Positions 14,810-23,173 of a stretch of 38,574 bases of DNA are shown in pieces (the stretch's first letter is position 1; every line of letters begins with the position of its first letter). The translations under genes and the position numbers were made by a program. The DNA is from a virus. Under the pieces are notes generated by a model, which saw only the letters and a list, made by a program, of their open reading frames with translations, was not told where the DNA came from and made no database searches. The DNA lies in the IMG/VR virus record IMGVR_UViG_3300045107_000833, positions 1 to 38,574 of that record; one strand, 5' to 3'.

Positions 14810-15240
14810 GGACATTTGACTGTGTCGAGGCTCGCCTTGTCGAGGCAGTCCACCTTTGGCGCCGCATGCCGAGCGGCGGCCCGAGCCCGATTGCGAAGGA
14901 TGGGCCGTGGCACCTTATTCGGGCCGAATGGGGCGACTATGCCGACGCTGACGCGGCACCGCGCAAGCTGCCGCTCACCCGCGCCGAATATGCCGAGATG
15001 ATGGAGGCGAGCGAGTGGCTCGGCCTGGTCGTCGAGCGCGATCGCCGGCTCGTGGTGCTCGCGGTGACGGCGCTCGCGCGCGGAGCTGCGCAGGTGCCCT
15101 GGATGGATCTTCGGGCGAAGATGGGCGTTCAGTTCGGAGCTGACGGGCTCCGGATGCGCTACGGCCGTGCGATCAATCGCATCTGTAAGGCGCTGAGCCG
15201 CAGAAATCAGGGCGGAAATCCGTCAACCCCAGAAAAGTGA
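14752..15240 (+). CDS. DUF6362-like protein (162 aa)
   Basis: The core (about residues 22-150) resembles the DUF6362 family of alphaproteobacterial phages: VEARLVEAVHLWRRMP at the start, WGDYADADAA in the middle and a C-terminal helix-turn-helix-like stretch (MGVQFGADGLRMRYGRAINR). The family is probably DNA-binding, and its place at the end of the early region suggests a late-gene regulator; both are inference. Start ATG 14752 is the only good one near the domain. The first residues are translated from the short-repeat cluster. An upstream in-frame start at 14644 would include more repeat sequence. Confidence 0.6.
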   Translation: MLRNDPPIHPPIERELGSFWTFDCVEARLVEAVHLWRRMPSGGPSPIAKDGPWHLIRAEWGDYADADAAPRKLPLTRAEYAEMMEASEWLGLVVERDRRLVVLAVTALARGAAQVPWMDLRAKMGVQFGADGLRMRYGRAINRICKALSRRNQGGNPSTPEK

Positions 15241-15348
15241 CGCGCGCGAAATAATAGGTGTTCGGATTGGCCCCGCTTTCGTGCCAATTCTCATCAGGCT
15301 CGGGGAGTTGTGTGACGCACCGCTTCGAGCATCCTCTCCTGAACTCTC

Positions 15349-15377
15349 GCGGGCGGCGGCTTCGGCTTGCCGCCCGC
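15349..15377. other. GC-rich hairpin between the early and late regions
   Basis: GCGGGCGGC and GCCGCCCGC form a perfect 9-bp stem around an 11-nt loop. It lies in the 154-nt gap between the DUF6362-like and HNH genes. No T-run follows. It could be a transcript boundary or part of the packaging region, which often lies beside HNH/terminase genes. The rest of the gap shows nothing I can name. Confidence 0.4.
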
Positions 15378-15394
15378 TCTCGTAAGGGTGCGAC

Positions 15395-15748
15395 GTGGGC
15401 CGGCTGACCTCGCTTCGTCCGCGTGTCGGGCGACTGAGCGGCGGCCGGGTCAAGCTGGCCGAGACGGCGCGCGAGGTCGATCGCAACCGCAACGCCCAGC
15501 CTTGGCGACGGTGGTACTCGACGGCACGGTGGAAGGCGCTGCGTTGGGTCGTGTTGCGCCGCGATCGGTTCACTTGCCAGTGGCCGGGCTGCGGCCGGAT
15601 CGAACCGGACACGTCGAAGCTGGTGGCAGATCACAAGCTCCCGCACCGTGGCGATGAGCGACTGTTCTGGGATGAGGCGAACCTCTGGACGCTGTGCGCC
15701 AGCTGCCATTCGTCGGCCAAGCAGCGCGAGGAGGCGAACGAACACTGA
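15395..15748 (+). CDS. HNH endonuclease
   Basis: A 117-aa HNH nuclease. Two zinc-binding Cys pairs (CQWPGC and CASCH) flank the catalytic block VADHKLPHRGD, about residues 62-102. The N-terminal 45 residues are basic. HNH proteins beside the terminase are known to assist DNA cleavage at packaging sites in HK97-like phages. Its location directly upstream of TerS/TerL fits that role. The start is GTG 15395; no strong alternative is visible. Confidence 0.9.
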   Translation: MGRLTSLRPRVGRLSGGRVKLAETAREVDRNRNAQPWRRWYSTARWKALRWVVLRRDRFTCQWPGCGRIEPDTSKLVADHKLPHRGDERLFWDEANLWTLCASCHSSAKQREEANEH

Positions 15749-15914
15749 GATCCCGAGCGAAAGCCGGCGCGTTGCCAGTCAGCGCAGTCGCGACCCGTCG
15801 CCAGAAGGGGGCACGGGCCGCTGCCGGCGAGTAGGCCGGGCCACCGGGCGGTCGGGTGGCAGACCGGAGAGCGAGAGCGCCGGGCAGCGGGTGGAAGCCC
15901 CGCCACCGGACACA

Positions 15915-15987
15915 GGAGGGGGGTGGGTCGATCTCTGGAGAGTCCTCGGCCTCCACACCGCCACCCCTCCCATTTGGAGGTTTTTTT
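15915..15987 (+). promoter_or_regulatory. TerS leader: terminator-like hairpin with alternative pairing
   Basis: CCTCC (15966-15970), loop CATTT, GGAGG (15976-15980) and seven T residues (15981-15987) have the shape of a weak intrinsic terminator. The GGAGG arm is also the Shine-Dalgarno of TerS (GTG at 15991). Upstream, 15915-15926 (GGAGGGGGGTGG) can pair with 15961-15970 (CCACCCCTCC) with a 2-nt bulge. That pairing would break the hairpin and free the ribosome site. This looks like an attenuator layout, but the stem is only 5 bp and no ligand or leader peptide is evident. The earlier part of the gap (15749-15914) shows only GC-rich short hairpins. Confidence 0.4.
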
Positions 15988-15990
15988 CTC

Positions 15991-16449
15991 GTGAGCGAGG
16001 ATTTTGGGAAGGCCGTCGACCTGTTCGGCAACCCGATCCGGCTCACCCGGCGCGGACGCGGTCGGCCGCCGCATGAGGCAACCGCAGAAAACCGCCAAAA
16101 AGTCCTACTCTGGCTGGCGCTCGGGTATGACGAGGAGCGGATCGCCGAAGCATTCGGCATCACGACCCGCACTCTGCAAAAGCATTATTTTCATGAGCTC
16201 GCCTATCGGCGAACGGCTCGCATGGAGCTCGAGGCGAAGAACCTGCAGGCGATCGTCGCCCAGGTTGAGAGCGGCAATGCCGCCGCCATGTCGCTCCTGG
16301 AGAAGAAGCTCGAGCGCTGGCGGATCGGCGCGGGCGCGCCCAAGGGTGACAAACCGCCCAAGGCGCCCAAGCTCGGCAAGAAGGAACAGGCGCTTGTCGA
16401 CGCGGTCGACGCGGGCAAGGGCACGTCGTGGGGCCAGCTGCTGAACTGA
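15991..16449 (+). CDS. terS: Terminase small subunit (probable)
   Basis: A 152-aa DNA-binding protein immediately before TerL. It has an N-terminal GRGRPPHEAT region and a helix-turn-helix at about residues 35-70 (WLALGYDEERIAEAFGITTR). A helical oligomerisation region follows (about 70-110), with a Lys/Pro-rich tail. It should recognise the packaging site and regulate TerL. GTG 15991 is chosen for the GGAGG 10 nt upstream; the longer frame from 15856 lacks this and has shadow-like composition. Assignment rests on position plus HTH, since small subunits diverge strongly. Confidence 0.75.
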   Translation: MSEDFGKAVDLFGNPIRLTRRGRGRPPHEATAENRQKVLLWLALGYDEERIAEAFGITTRTLQKHYFHELAYRRTARMELEAKNLQAIVAQVESGNAAAMSLLEKKLERWRIGAGAPKGDKPPKAPKLGKKEQALVDAVDAGKGTSWGQLLN

Positions 16450-18149
16450 TCGCCCCTGCGGGCGATCCGGACGGCTGGAACTTCGCGGTTCCAGACTGGA
16501 AGGATCGCCTGCGCAGCGGCGCATCGATCATGCCGCACCTGCCGCTCGATCGAGTGGCGGCGGCCCGCGCGGTCGGGATCTTTAACAAGCTGCGGCTTCC
16601 AGACGTGCCCGGCCAGCCCGAGCTGCTCGAAGCCGCGGGCGATTGGTTCCGAGACGCGGTTGCGGCGCTGCACGGATCGATCGACGAAACGGGCCGCCGG
16701 CGCGTGCGCGAGCTGTTCGTGCTGGTGCCCAAGAAGAACTCGAAGACGACTAACGCTGCGGGGCTGATGCTCGGCTCGCTGCTCGTCGACGATGAACCCA
16801 ATCAGTTCTACGGCCTCTACGGGCCGACACAGGCCATCGCCGATCGCGGCTTCGCCCAGGCGAAGGGAATGATAGGCGCGGATCGAGAGGGCGTGCTGCA
16901 GTCGCGCTTTCACGTCCGCGACCACCTGAAAGAGATCGAGGACCTAAAAACCAAGACGGTCCTGAAGGTCGCGACGTTCGACGAGAAGATTGCGACGGGC
17001 ACGATCCCGAAAGGGTATCTGGTCGACGAGGTCCACATCCTCGGCAAGATGGCCTACGCGCAGCGCGTCATGCGCCAGCTGCGCGGTGGCCTGCTCGCCC
17101 GGCCAGGCGGCTTCGGCGTGATGATCACGACGCAGTCGGACGAGCCTCCGGCTGGTGAGTTCAAGGCGACGCTCGAGCTGGCGCGCGCGATACGCGACGG
17201 ACGGGTGACCGGACCGGCGGCGCAGATGCTGCCGCTGCTCTATGAGTTTCCGGAGGAGCTGCAGAAGGATCGGGCCCGCCCGTGGCTGGATCCGAATTGG
17301 TGGCCGATGGTGCTGCCGAACCTTGGGCGCTCGCTTCGCCTGGACATGCTCGTCGCCGACTTCGAGGCCGAGCGGACCAAAGGCGAAGAGGCGATCAGGA
17401 TCTGGTGCTCTCAGCACCTGAACATCCAGATCGGCCTGGCGCTGCAGGGCGATCGCTGGGGTGGTGCCGATTACTGGGAGCGCGCGGCCGAGAGTCTGAC
17501 GCTCGACGAGCTGATCGAACGGTCAGAGGTCGCGGTGGTCGGGATCGACGGCGGCGGCCATGATGACCTGCTGGGCGTCTACGTCATCGGCCGGGAGCGT
17601 GAGACCCGGCGCTGGCTCGGTTGGGGCCACGCCTTCGCGTTCCGCGGTGTGTTGGATCTGCGCGAGGCGATTGCGTCCCGCCTTCTCGACTTCGAGAAAG
17701 ATGGTGACCTGACCTTCTGCGACAGCCCGACTGACGATCTCGCCGGAGTGGCGGCGATCGTCAAACGACTGCTCGATGCCGGGCTGCTGCCCGAGGATGA
17801 TGCGATCGGACTGGACTCGGCGCACGTGGCCGACCTGGTGGACGCGCTGGTCGATATCGGCGTCACTGATGGTCAGATGAAAGCGATCGCGCAGGGCTGG
17901 CGCCTGATGCCGGCGACAAAGGGCGCGGTCCGAAAGCTGATGGACGGGACGTTCACTCCTGCGATCCAGGCACTCCTCGCCTGGTGCGTATCGAACGCGA
18001 AAGCGCAGCAGCGTGGGAATGCAGTGCTGATCGAAAAGCAGGCGGCTGGCGTCGCGAAGATCGATCCGCTGGTCGCGCTGTTCAATGCCTTCATGCTGAT
18101 GGCCCGCAATCCGGTGGCGGCGGGCAGCTTCGAGTATACGGGGATCTGA
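16428..18149 (+). CDS. terL: Terminase large subunit
   Basis: A 573-aa packaging motor. The ATPase domain carries a Walker A-like VPKKNSKTT at 100-108 and Walker B YLVDEVH at about 197-203. The C-terminal RNase H-like nuclease has acidic residues in VVGIDGGGHDD (about 367-377), FCDSPTDD and IGLDSAHVADLVD. It translocates DNA into the prohead and cuts the concatemer. The start is GTG 16428, overlapping TerS by 22 nt; the next in-frame Met is about 34 residues in and would drop conserved-looking sequence. It is followed 3 nt later by the portal gene. Confidence 0.95.
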   Translation: MGPAAELIAPAGDPDGWNFAVPDWKDRLRSGASIMPHLPLDRVAAARAVGIFNKLRLPDVPGQPELLEAAGDWFRDAVAALHGSIDETGRRRVRELFVLVPKKNSKTTNAAGLMLGSLLVDDEPNQFYGLYGPTQAIADRGFAQAKGMIGADREGVLQSRFHVRDHLKEIEDLKTKTVLKVATFDEKIATGTIPKGYLVDEVHILGKMAYAQRVMRQLRGGLLARPGGFGVMITTQSDEPPAGEFKATLELARAIRDGRVTGPAAQMLPLLYEFPEELQKDRARPWLDPNWWPMVLPNLGRSLRLDMLVADFEAERTKGEEAIRIWCSQHLNIQIGLALQGDRWGGADYWERAAESLTLDELIERSEVAVVGIDGGGHDDLLGVYVIGRERETRRWLGWGHAFAFRGVLDLREAIASRLLDFEKDGDLTFCDSPTDDLAGVAAIVKRLLDAGLLPEDDAIGLDSAHVADLVDALVDIGVTDGQMKAIAQGWRLMPATKGAVRKLMDGTFTPAIQALLAWCVSNAKAQQRGNAVLIEKQAAGVAKIDPLVALFNAFMLMARNPVAAGSFEYTGI

Positions 18150-18152
18150 GAC

Positions 18153-19415
18153 TTGGGCCTTTGGAGCAACCTCTCGCGCTGGCTCACGGGCAGCGCCGGG
18201 GGAGCCATGCCCGGTCCATCGGCGAGCGCAAACCAGCTCAACGGCCCGGAGGCCGCACTGGGCGGGAATGCCTGGATCGCGCTCACCGGCCACACCGGCA
18301 ACTTCGGCCGTGTCGGAGTGCGCGACGCTCTGACCCTGCCCGCTGTTCTACGTGCGGCCGAGATCCTCTGCGGCGTCTTCGCGATGACGCCGATGATCTA
18401 CTACCGCCGCACTCCGGATGGTCCGGAGCGGGCGGAGGGCAGCCCGCTATACGAGCTGTTCCACGATCGCCCGAACGGCGTGCAGTCGCCATTCCTTTTC
18501 AAGGAAGTGATGCTCGGCGACATGCTCTTCGCGGGCAAGTTCGCCGCGTTCGTCCATCGCGACGAGATGTTCCAGCCCGACCAGCTGACCAGGTTGGACC
18601 CATACGGCGTCGGCATGTCGACGAGCTGGGACAAAAGCGACGGCTACGAGATCTTCTACGACTGCACCTTGCCGAGCGGCGGGCGCGAGCGTCTGACGCG
18701 GGCAAGCTGCTGGTACGTGCCTGGCTTCAGTCGGAACGGCCTGACCGGGTTCGACAGGATCAACCTGATGGACACGGCGCTCCGCGGCGCGCGCAGCACG
18801 GCAGAGTACGCGGCACGCTTCTGGCAGAACAACTCGCAGCCGCCGATCGCGCTCACGCTCAAAGGCAAGGTCGACCGCGATGTAAAGCGCCAGATCCGGG
18901 AGGACTGGAAGGCGCTCTATGGTGGACCGGCCAATGCGGGCGAGCCTGCCGTGCTCGACCAAGAGACTGACGTTAAGTCTCTCGGCACGCCAAACAAGGA
19001 CAGCCAGTTCCTTGAGGCACGGCAGTTCGGCGTCGTCGAAGTCGCCCGCGCCTTTGGCGTTCCACCGCATCTGCTCTTCGAGCTGAGCCGAGCGACCTTC
19101 TCGAACATAGAGCAACAAAGCCTCGAGTTCGTGATCTACAACATGGGGCCGCACTACGAGCGCGTAGCCAGCGCCGCGACGTTCTTCTTCGCCGAGCCTG
19201 GGCACTATTTCGAGTTCCTGCCCGACGCACTGCTGAAGGGCGACATCAAGAGCCGCTTCGAGGCCTATGGCATGGCGATCGACAAGGGCGTGATGAACCC
19301 TGACGAGGTGCGGCGCCGGGAGAACCTTCGGTCGCGCCCTGGCGGCGATCGGTTCCGGATTGGCTCAGGCAGCCAACTGGAAGGCGCGGGTCCTCAGCCA
19401 CCCGTCGAACCCTGA
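18153..19415 (+). CDS. Portal protein, HK97 family
   Basis: A 420-aa phage portal. It has the family hallmarks: RDALTLPAVLRAAEILCGVF near the N-terminus, a GLTGFDRI-type block in the middle, and FLEARQFGVVEVARAFGVPP followed by the helix ending ATFSNIEQQSLEFV (about 285-330). It forms the dodecameric DNA gateway at the head vertex. The start is TTG at 18153, 3 nt after the TerL stop; no ATG or GTG is better placed. Order TerL-portal-protease-capsid is standard. Confidence 0.94.
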   Translation: MGLWSNLSRWLTGSAGGAMPGPSASANQLNGPEAALGGNAWIALTGHTGNFGRVGVRDALTLPAVLRAAEILCGVFAMTPMIYYRRTPDGPERAEGSPLYELFHDRPNGVQSPFLFKEVMLGDMLFAGKFAAFVHRDEMFQPDQLTRLDPYGVGMSTSWDKSDGYEIFYDCTLPSGGRERLTRASCWYVPGFSRNGLTGFDRINLMDTALRGARSTAEYAARFWQNNSQPPIALTLKGKVDRDVKRQIREDWKALYGGPANAGEPAVLDQETDVKSLGTPNKDSQFLEARQFGVVEVARAFGVPPHLLFELSRATFSNIEQQSLEFVIYNMGPHYERVASAATFFFAEPGHYFEFLPDALLKGDIKSRFEAYGMAIDKGVMNPDEVRRRENLRSRPGGDRFRIGSGSQLEGAGPQPPVEP

Positions 19416-19431
19416 CGAAAGGCACAGCGAA

Positions 19432-20355
19432 ATGTCGAGATTGGTTGCAGCGATCCGCTCGCAGCCTTGGGCGATCCTGCCCGAGTGGCTGGCTGCGATC
19501 GAAGAGATCGCGCTGCGGATCGAGGGCGGCGATTCTGTCGCGCGGATTGCATTCGACGGACATGCCGAGCGCCTGGCCGAGTTCGAGGCGGCAGCGGGCG
19601 AGCGTGTGCCCGGCACGCGCTCGGCGGTGATGGCGGCTGATGGTGTCGCCATGGTCCCGTTTATTGGCCCGATCATGCCCCGAGCGACGCTGATGAGCGA
19701 GCTTAGCGGCGGTGTCTCGGCCGAGGGGCTCGGGGCCGATCTCGCGGCGCTCGATGCTTCCCGAGACGTTCGGCGTATAGCGCTGATCGTTGATAGCGGC
19801 GGCGGTGCCGTCGCCGGCATCAGCCGCCTCGCCGCCCAGATCGCGGCGATGCGGACGCCAATCATCGCACATGTCGAAGGGACCGCGGCGAGCGCCGCCT
19901 ACTGGCTGATCAGCCAGACGCGCGAGATCTCGATCGACCCGACTGCGCAGGTCGGCAACATCGGCGTGATCATGTCTGGCCAGCGCCAAGAAGCGCCGGA
20001 CTCGAGTGGTCGCCGGGTCTACGAGGTCGTGAGCAGCAACGCCGCCGCGAAGCGTCCGGACCTGTCGACCGAGGAAGGCCAGGCGCTCATCCGCGAAGTG
20101 ACGGACGCGATCGAGGCCGAGTTCATCGAAGCCGTCGCGAGCGGCCGTGGCGTTAGCGCGGACGTCGTGAAGCGCGACTTCGCGACCAAGTATCTCAGGG
20201 TCGGGCACGACGCGAAGGCAGCCAAGATGGCGGACCGCGTCGAATATCGCTCGGCCGCAATCGATCGGCTGGCGAAGCAAATCGCCCCGACCGCGCCGAA
20301 GCGGACAATCGCCGAGGCATCCCAGGCGGTCGCGCAGCTGCGCGCGTCGCTTTAA
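19432..20355 (+). CDS. S49-family prohead protease
   Basis: A 307-aa serine protease of the SppA/ClpP-like S49 family. The ClpP-fold core has LIVDSGGGAVAGI (118-130), GTAASAAYW with the likely nucleophile Ser154, and Lys207 in SNAAAKRPD as the probable general base. It should mature the capsid by trimming the capsid protein's N-terminal scaffold arm. ATG 19432 is preferred over the in-frame ATG 19360, which overlaps the portal gene. A classic coiled capsid delta domain follows in the next gene, matching a separate protease. Confidence 0.92.
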   Translation: MSRLVAAIRSQPWAILPEWLAAIEEIALRIEGGDSVARIAFDGHAERLAEFEAAAGERVPGTRSAVMAADGVAMVPFIGPIMPRATLMSELSGGVSAEGLGADLAALDASRDVRRIALIVDSGGGAVAGISRLAAQIAAMRTPIIAHVEGTAASAAYWLISQTREISIDPTAQVGNIGVIMSGQRQEAPDSSGRRVYEVVSSNAAAKRPDLSTEEGQALIREVTDAIEAEFIEAVASGRGVSADVVKRDFATKYLRVGHDAKAAKMADRVEYRSAAIDRLAKQIAPTAPKRTIAEASQAVAQLRASL

Positions 20356-20373
20356 CACCAAAGGAGCATACCA

Positions 20374-21687
20374 ATGCGCATCACTGCATTGAAGCAGCGC
20401 CTGGCGGCCGTCACGCAGAGCATGGACGGCATCCTGGCGACTGCGGCGGCCCGCCCGGAGGGCGAGCAGGATCTGACGGCCGAAGAGACGGCCGAGTTCG
20501 AGAAGTTCGAGGCCGAAGCGAAGCAGCTGCAGGCGTCGATCGCGCGCGAGGAGCGGATCCTCGAACTGAAGGCTTCGGCGGCTCGCCCGGTTCAGGACAT
20601 GCCCGGTGGCCCCAGCTCCGACCGCCCCACCGCGCCCGCGCAGCCCGCCGAGAAGGGCATCACCTTCGCCCGCATGACGCGCGCGCTCGCGGCCGCCAAG
20701 GGCATCCCGATTGTCGCCCAGCAGATCGCGGAGAGCTGGGGCGACAGTGGTCTGTTCGCCAACCAGAATATGGGCTCCGGCGGCGCCGGCGGCTTCCTGG
20801 TGCCCGAGGACGTGTCGACTGAGATCATCGAGCTGCTGCGCCCGCAGTCGGTGATCATGTCCTCGAACCCGATCGTCGTGCCGATGCCGAACGCCAACAT
20901 GACGATGGGGCGTCAGGCGACGGGCTCGAACGCGAGCTATATCGGCGAGCAGCAAAATGCGCCGCCCACTGGCGTGACGTTCGGTCAGGTCAAGCTGTCG
21001 GCCAAGAAGCTGGCGGCGCTCGTACCGATCAGCAACGATCTGCTGCGCGCCGCATCGGTCGCGGCTGACCGTGTGGTCCGCGATGACCTCACACTCTCGC
21101 TTGCCGTCCGCGGTGACCTCGCGTTCATCCGTGGCGCCGGCACCGAGTTCAGCCCGCGTGGTCTGCGCTTCCAGCACACCGGTTTCCAGACCGAGGCAAC
21201 GCACATCCTGACGGCGAACGCGACCGTCAACATGATCAACGCGCTGTCGGATCTGGGGCGCCTCGAGCTGGCGATCGAGAATGCGGACGTGCCGATGCTG
21301 CGGCCGACCTGGCTGTTCGCGCCCCGCACGAAGAAGTTCCTGGAGAACCTGCGGGACGGCAACGGCAACCGGGTGTTCCCGGAGATGGCCAATGGCGAGC
21401 TCCGGGGGAAGCCGTTCAAGACGACGACCCAGATCCCGGTCAATCTCGGCGGTGGCGGCAACGAGTCGGAAATCTACCTCGTCGACTTCGCGCAGATCGT
21501 TGTCGGCGAGCACATGGGTCTCGAGATCGCGATGACCACCGAGGGCGCCTACGTCGACGCGAATGCGCAGATGCAGTCGGCCTTCAGCCGCGACGAGACG
21601 GTGATGCGTGCCATCCAGCAGCACGACATCGGCACGCGGCACCTGGCCGCAATCGCGGTGCTGACCGCCGTCATCTGGATCCCCTGA
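20374..21687 (+). CDS. Major capsid protein, HK97 fold
   Basis: A 437-aa major head protein. An N-terminal coiled-coil delta domain (about 1-75, EETAEFEKFEAEAKQLQASI) is followed by a linker rich in Pro/Ser (about 75-95), where protease cleavage is expected, then the HK97 fold from GGAGGFLVPEDVSTEIIELL onward. Blocks such as KKLAALVPISNDLLRAAS and the C-terminal GLEIAMTTEGAYVDANAQMQ support the family. A strong AAAGGAG ribosome site precedes the ATG. A GC-rich hairpin follows the stop. Confidence 0.95.
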   Translation: MRITALKQRLAAVTQSMDGILATAAARPEGEQDLTAEETAEFEKFEAEAKQLQASIAREERILELKASAARPVQDMPGGPSSDRPTAPAQPAEKGITFARMTRALAAAKGIPIVAQQIAESWGDSGLFANQNMGSGGAGGFLVPEDVSTEIIELLRPQSVIMSSNPIVVPMPNANMTMGRQATGSNASYIGEQQNAPPTGVTFGQVKLSAKKLAALVPISNDLLRAASVAADRVVRDDLTLSLAVRGDLAFIRGAGTEFSPRGLRFQHTGFQTEATHILTANATVNMINALSDLGRLELAIENADVPMLRPTWLFAPRTKKFLENLRDGNGNRVFPEMANGELRGKPFKTTTQIPVNLGGGGNESEIYLVDFAQIVVGEHMGLEIAMTTEGAYVDANAQMQSAFSRDETVMRAIQQHDIGTRHLAAIAVLTAVIWIP

Positions 21688-21703
21688 TCCACGGATGAGT
21701 GAC

Positions 21704-21728
21704 CCGGGCCGGCGCGGTGCCGGCCCGG
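21704..21728. terminator. GC-rich hairpin after the capsid gene (partial terminator?)
   Basis: CCGGGCCGGC and GCCGGCCCGG form a 10-bp perfect stem around GCGGT, 17 nt after the capsid stop. There is no T-tract, so it may instead be an mRNA-stabilising or processing hairpin that raises capsid expression relative to downstream genes. Confidence 0.45.
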
Positions 21729-21789
21729 ATGGAGTGCCCTCGGGTCGCGCCTCGCGCCGCCCAACTCGGGCAGTAATGGGAGACACGAC

Positions 21790-22245
21790 ATGTCGATCAC
21801 TGGAATGCGGGCGGTCGGCGACGAGATCACCGTCCGTCGCGCCGCCGCGAACACGGCCGTCACTGCGGGTGGCGCCGGCGACAACACGCTGGTCACCGGC
21901 GTCATCATCGATCGCTTCGCGCTCGGCCTGCCCGAGAGCGCAGTCATCGCGCTTCTCTGGGCCGCCACGCTGGCCGCTTCGCAGACGCTCAGCCTGGGCT
22001 GGACACTGCAGCACGGCGACGCTGCGAACTTGTCGGACGCGTCCACGCTCACCAGCGCGAACGCCGCGGTGGTGGCCACCGGCGCCGGCTCTCCGACTGG
22101 CCAGCTCGAGGCGAACGTCTCGCTCCGCGGGGCCAAGCGCTACCTCCGGCTGAACTTCACGCCGGATCTGTCGGCGGCCAACACGGACACCGCGGCGATC
22201 GCGGCGACGATCGTGTTCGGTGGGGCGTCGAGGCTGCCGCAATGA
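21790..22245 (+). CDS. Hypothetical head-associated protein (151 aa)
   Basis: No family recognised. The protein is Ala/Thr/Gly-rich and beta-predicted, with no signal or membrane segment. Its place right after the capsid gene is where head-decoration or minor head proteins lie in HK97-like phages, so a decoration role is a reasonable but unproven guess. A GGGAG ribosome site precedes the ATG. Confidence 0.65.
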   Translation: MSITGMRAVGDEITVRRAAANTAVTAGGAGDNTLVTGVIIDRFALGLPESAVIALLWAATLAASQTLSLGWTLQHGDAANLSDASTLTSANAAVVATGAGSPTGQLEANVSLRGAKRYLRLNFTPDLSAANTDTAAIAATIVFGGASRLPQ

Positions 22246-22580
22246 GCGCGGTGAAGGCGGTGCGGTTCACGCGTCACTACCGCATCTACAACGCCGGTGA
22301 GGTCGCGGGCTTCGATGAAGCCGTGGCCGACGCTCTGATCGCGGCGGGCTACGCAGATCCTCACGAGGATGGGCCGACGAAGCCGGCCAAAGCGGCAACT
22401 GCGGCGAAAGCCAAAGCTTCCGCGAAGCCGCAGCCGGGTAAGCCGAAAGCTCAGGCTCAGGGTGGATCCTCGGCGCCGGCGGCAGGCGCTTCCCCGGACA
22501 CCGGAAACCAGCAAGCTACCGGAGACGGTCAGCAGGCGCCGGCAGGTGAAGGTCAGCCGCTGCCACCCGACGAAAGCTGA
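22242..22580 (+). CDS. Hypothetical protein with low-complexity C-terminus (112 aa)
   Basis: Residues 1-42 form a small structured part (VKAVRFTRHYRIYNAGEVAG, then DEAVADALIAAGYA), similar to short head-associated proteins seen after phage capsid genes. Residues 43-112 are a disordered Lys/Ala/Pro/Gly/Gln tail. ATGA overlap with the previous gene. Function unknown. Confidence 0.62.
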   Translation: MSAVKAVRFTRHYRIYNAGEVAGFDEAVADALIAAGYADPHEDGPTKPAKAATAAKAKASAKPQPGKPKAQAQGGSSAPAAGASPDTGNQQATGDGQQAPAGEGQPLPPDES

Positions 22581-22606
22581 CGTCTACGAGCTGGCGGGAG
22601 CGGGGC

Positions 22607-22634
22607 GAGGGGCGGGCTGAGAGGCTCGCCCCTC
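22607..22634 (+). terminator. Hairpin terminator candidate with a GNRA-type loop
   Basis: GAGGGGCG pairs perfectly with CGCCCCTC. Four inner pairs (two of them G-U) extend the stem to 12 bp, closed by a GAGA tetraloop. TTTG follows the stem directly. It lies in the 80-nt gap before the head-tail connector. The short T-run makes it at best a partial terminator separating head and tail gene levels. Confidence 0.5.
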
Positions 22635-22660
22635 TTTGATAATCGGAGAGCTGACTCATC

Positions 22661-23173
22661 ATGCCGATCACCTTGGCTGACGCCAAGCAGCAGCTCCGGG
22701 TCGATATCGACGACGATGACGCGCTGATCCAGCGTTACATCAATGGCGCTGCGGCCTATGTGGAACGCCACACCGGCCAGTTGCTGACCCGGCGACAGGT
22801 CAGCTTCAGTTTCGACGCATTCGTGGCCGAAGGTCTCGAGCTGACTGCCTGGCCTTCGCCGGCAGACGCGACGATCAGCTATCGGGACCCGGACGGCGTG
22901 GATCGGACTCTTTCCTCGCCACGCCTTCTCGCGCGCCGATATCGGCCGAAGGTTCTGCCGGCGAGAGGCACCAGTTGGCCCGCAACCGATGCCGGCCCGG
23001 AGGCGGTGCTGGTGACTGTGACGGCGGGCTTCGATGCTGGGCAGGTCGAGCCCGACATGCTCGTTGCAGTTCAGATGCTTGTCGCCCATTGGTATCGGAA
23101 CCGCGAAGCCGAGGGTGAGAGCACGCCCGGAGTCGATGCTTTGCTGGGTCCGCACAGGAAAGAGTTCCTGTGA
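22661..23173 (+). CDS. Head-tail connector (gp6-like)
   Basis: A 170-aa adaptor of the phage gp6-like head-tail connector family. The N-terminus ITLADAKQQLRVDIDDDDAL with the following YINGAAAYVERHTGQLL (about 3-44) is characteristic. The C-terminal part has the VAVQMLVAHWYRNREAE helix. It forms the ring under the portal. It overlaps the next gene's GTG by 4 nt. Confidence 0.88.
   Translation: MPITLADAKQQLRVDIDDDDALIQRYINGAAAYVERHTGQLLTRRQVSFSFDAFVAEGLELTAWPSPADATISYRDPDGVDRTLSSPRLLARRYRPKVLPARGTSWPATDAGPEAVLVTVTAGFDAGQVEPDMLVAVQMLVAHWYRNREAEGESTPGVDALLGPHRKEFL

Noticed and set aside
15856-15990. N-terminal extension of the TerS frame
   Set aside because: The GTG at 15991 has a clear GGAGG at proper spacing; the upstream codons overlap the proposed leader hairpin and look non-coding.
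19246-22242. 998-codon open frame on the minus strand across portal, protease and capsid
   Set aside because: It mirrors three well-supported structural genes and has the Arg-rich composition of a GC-rich shadow frame.
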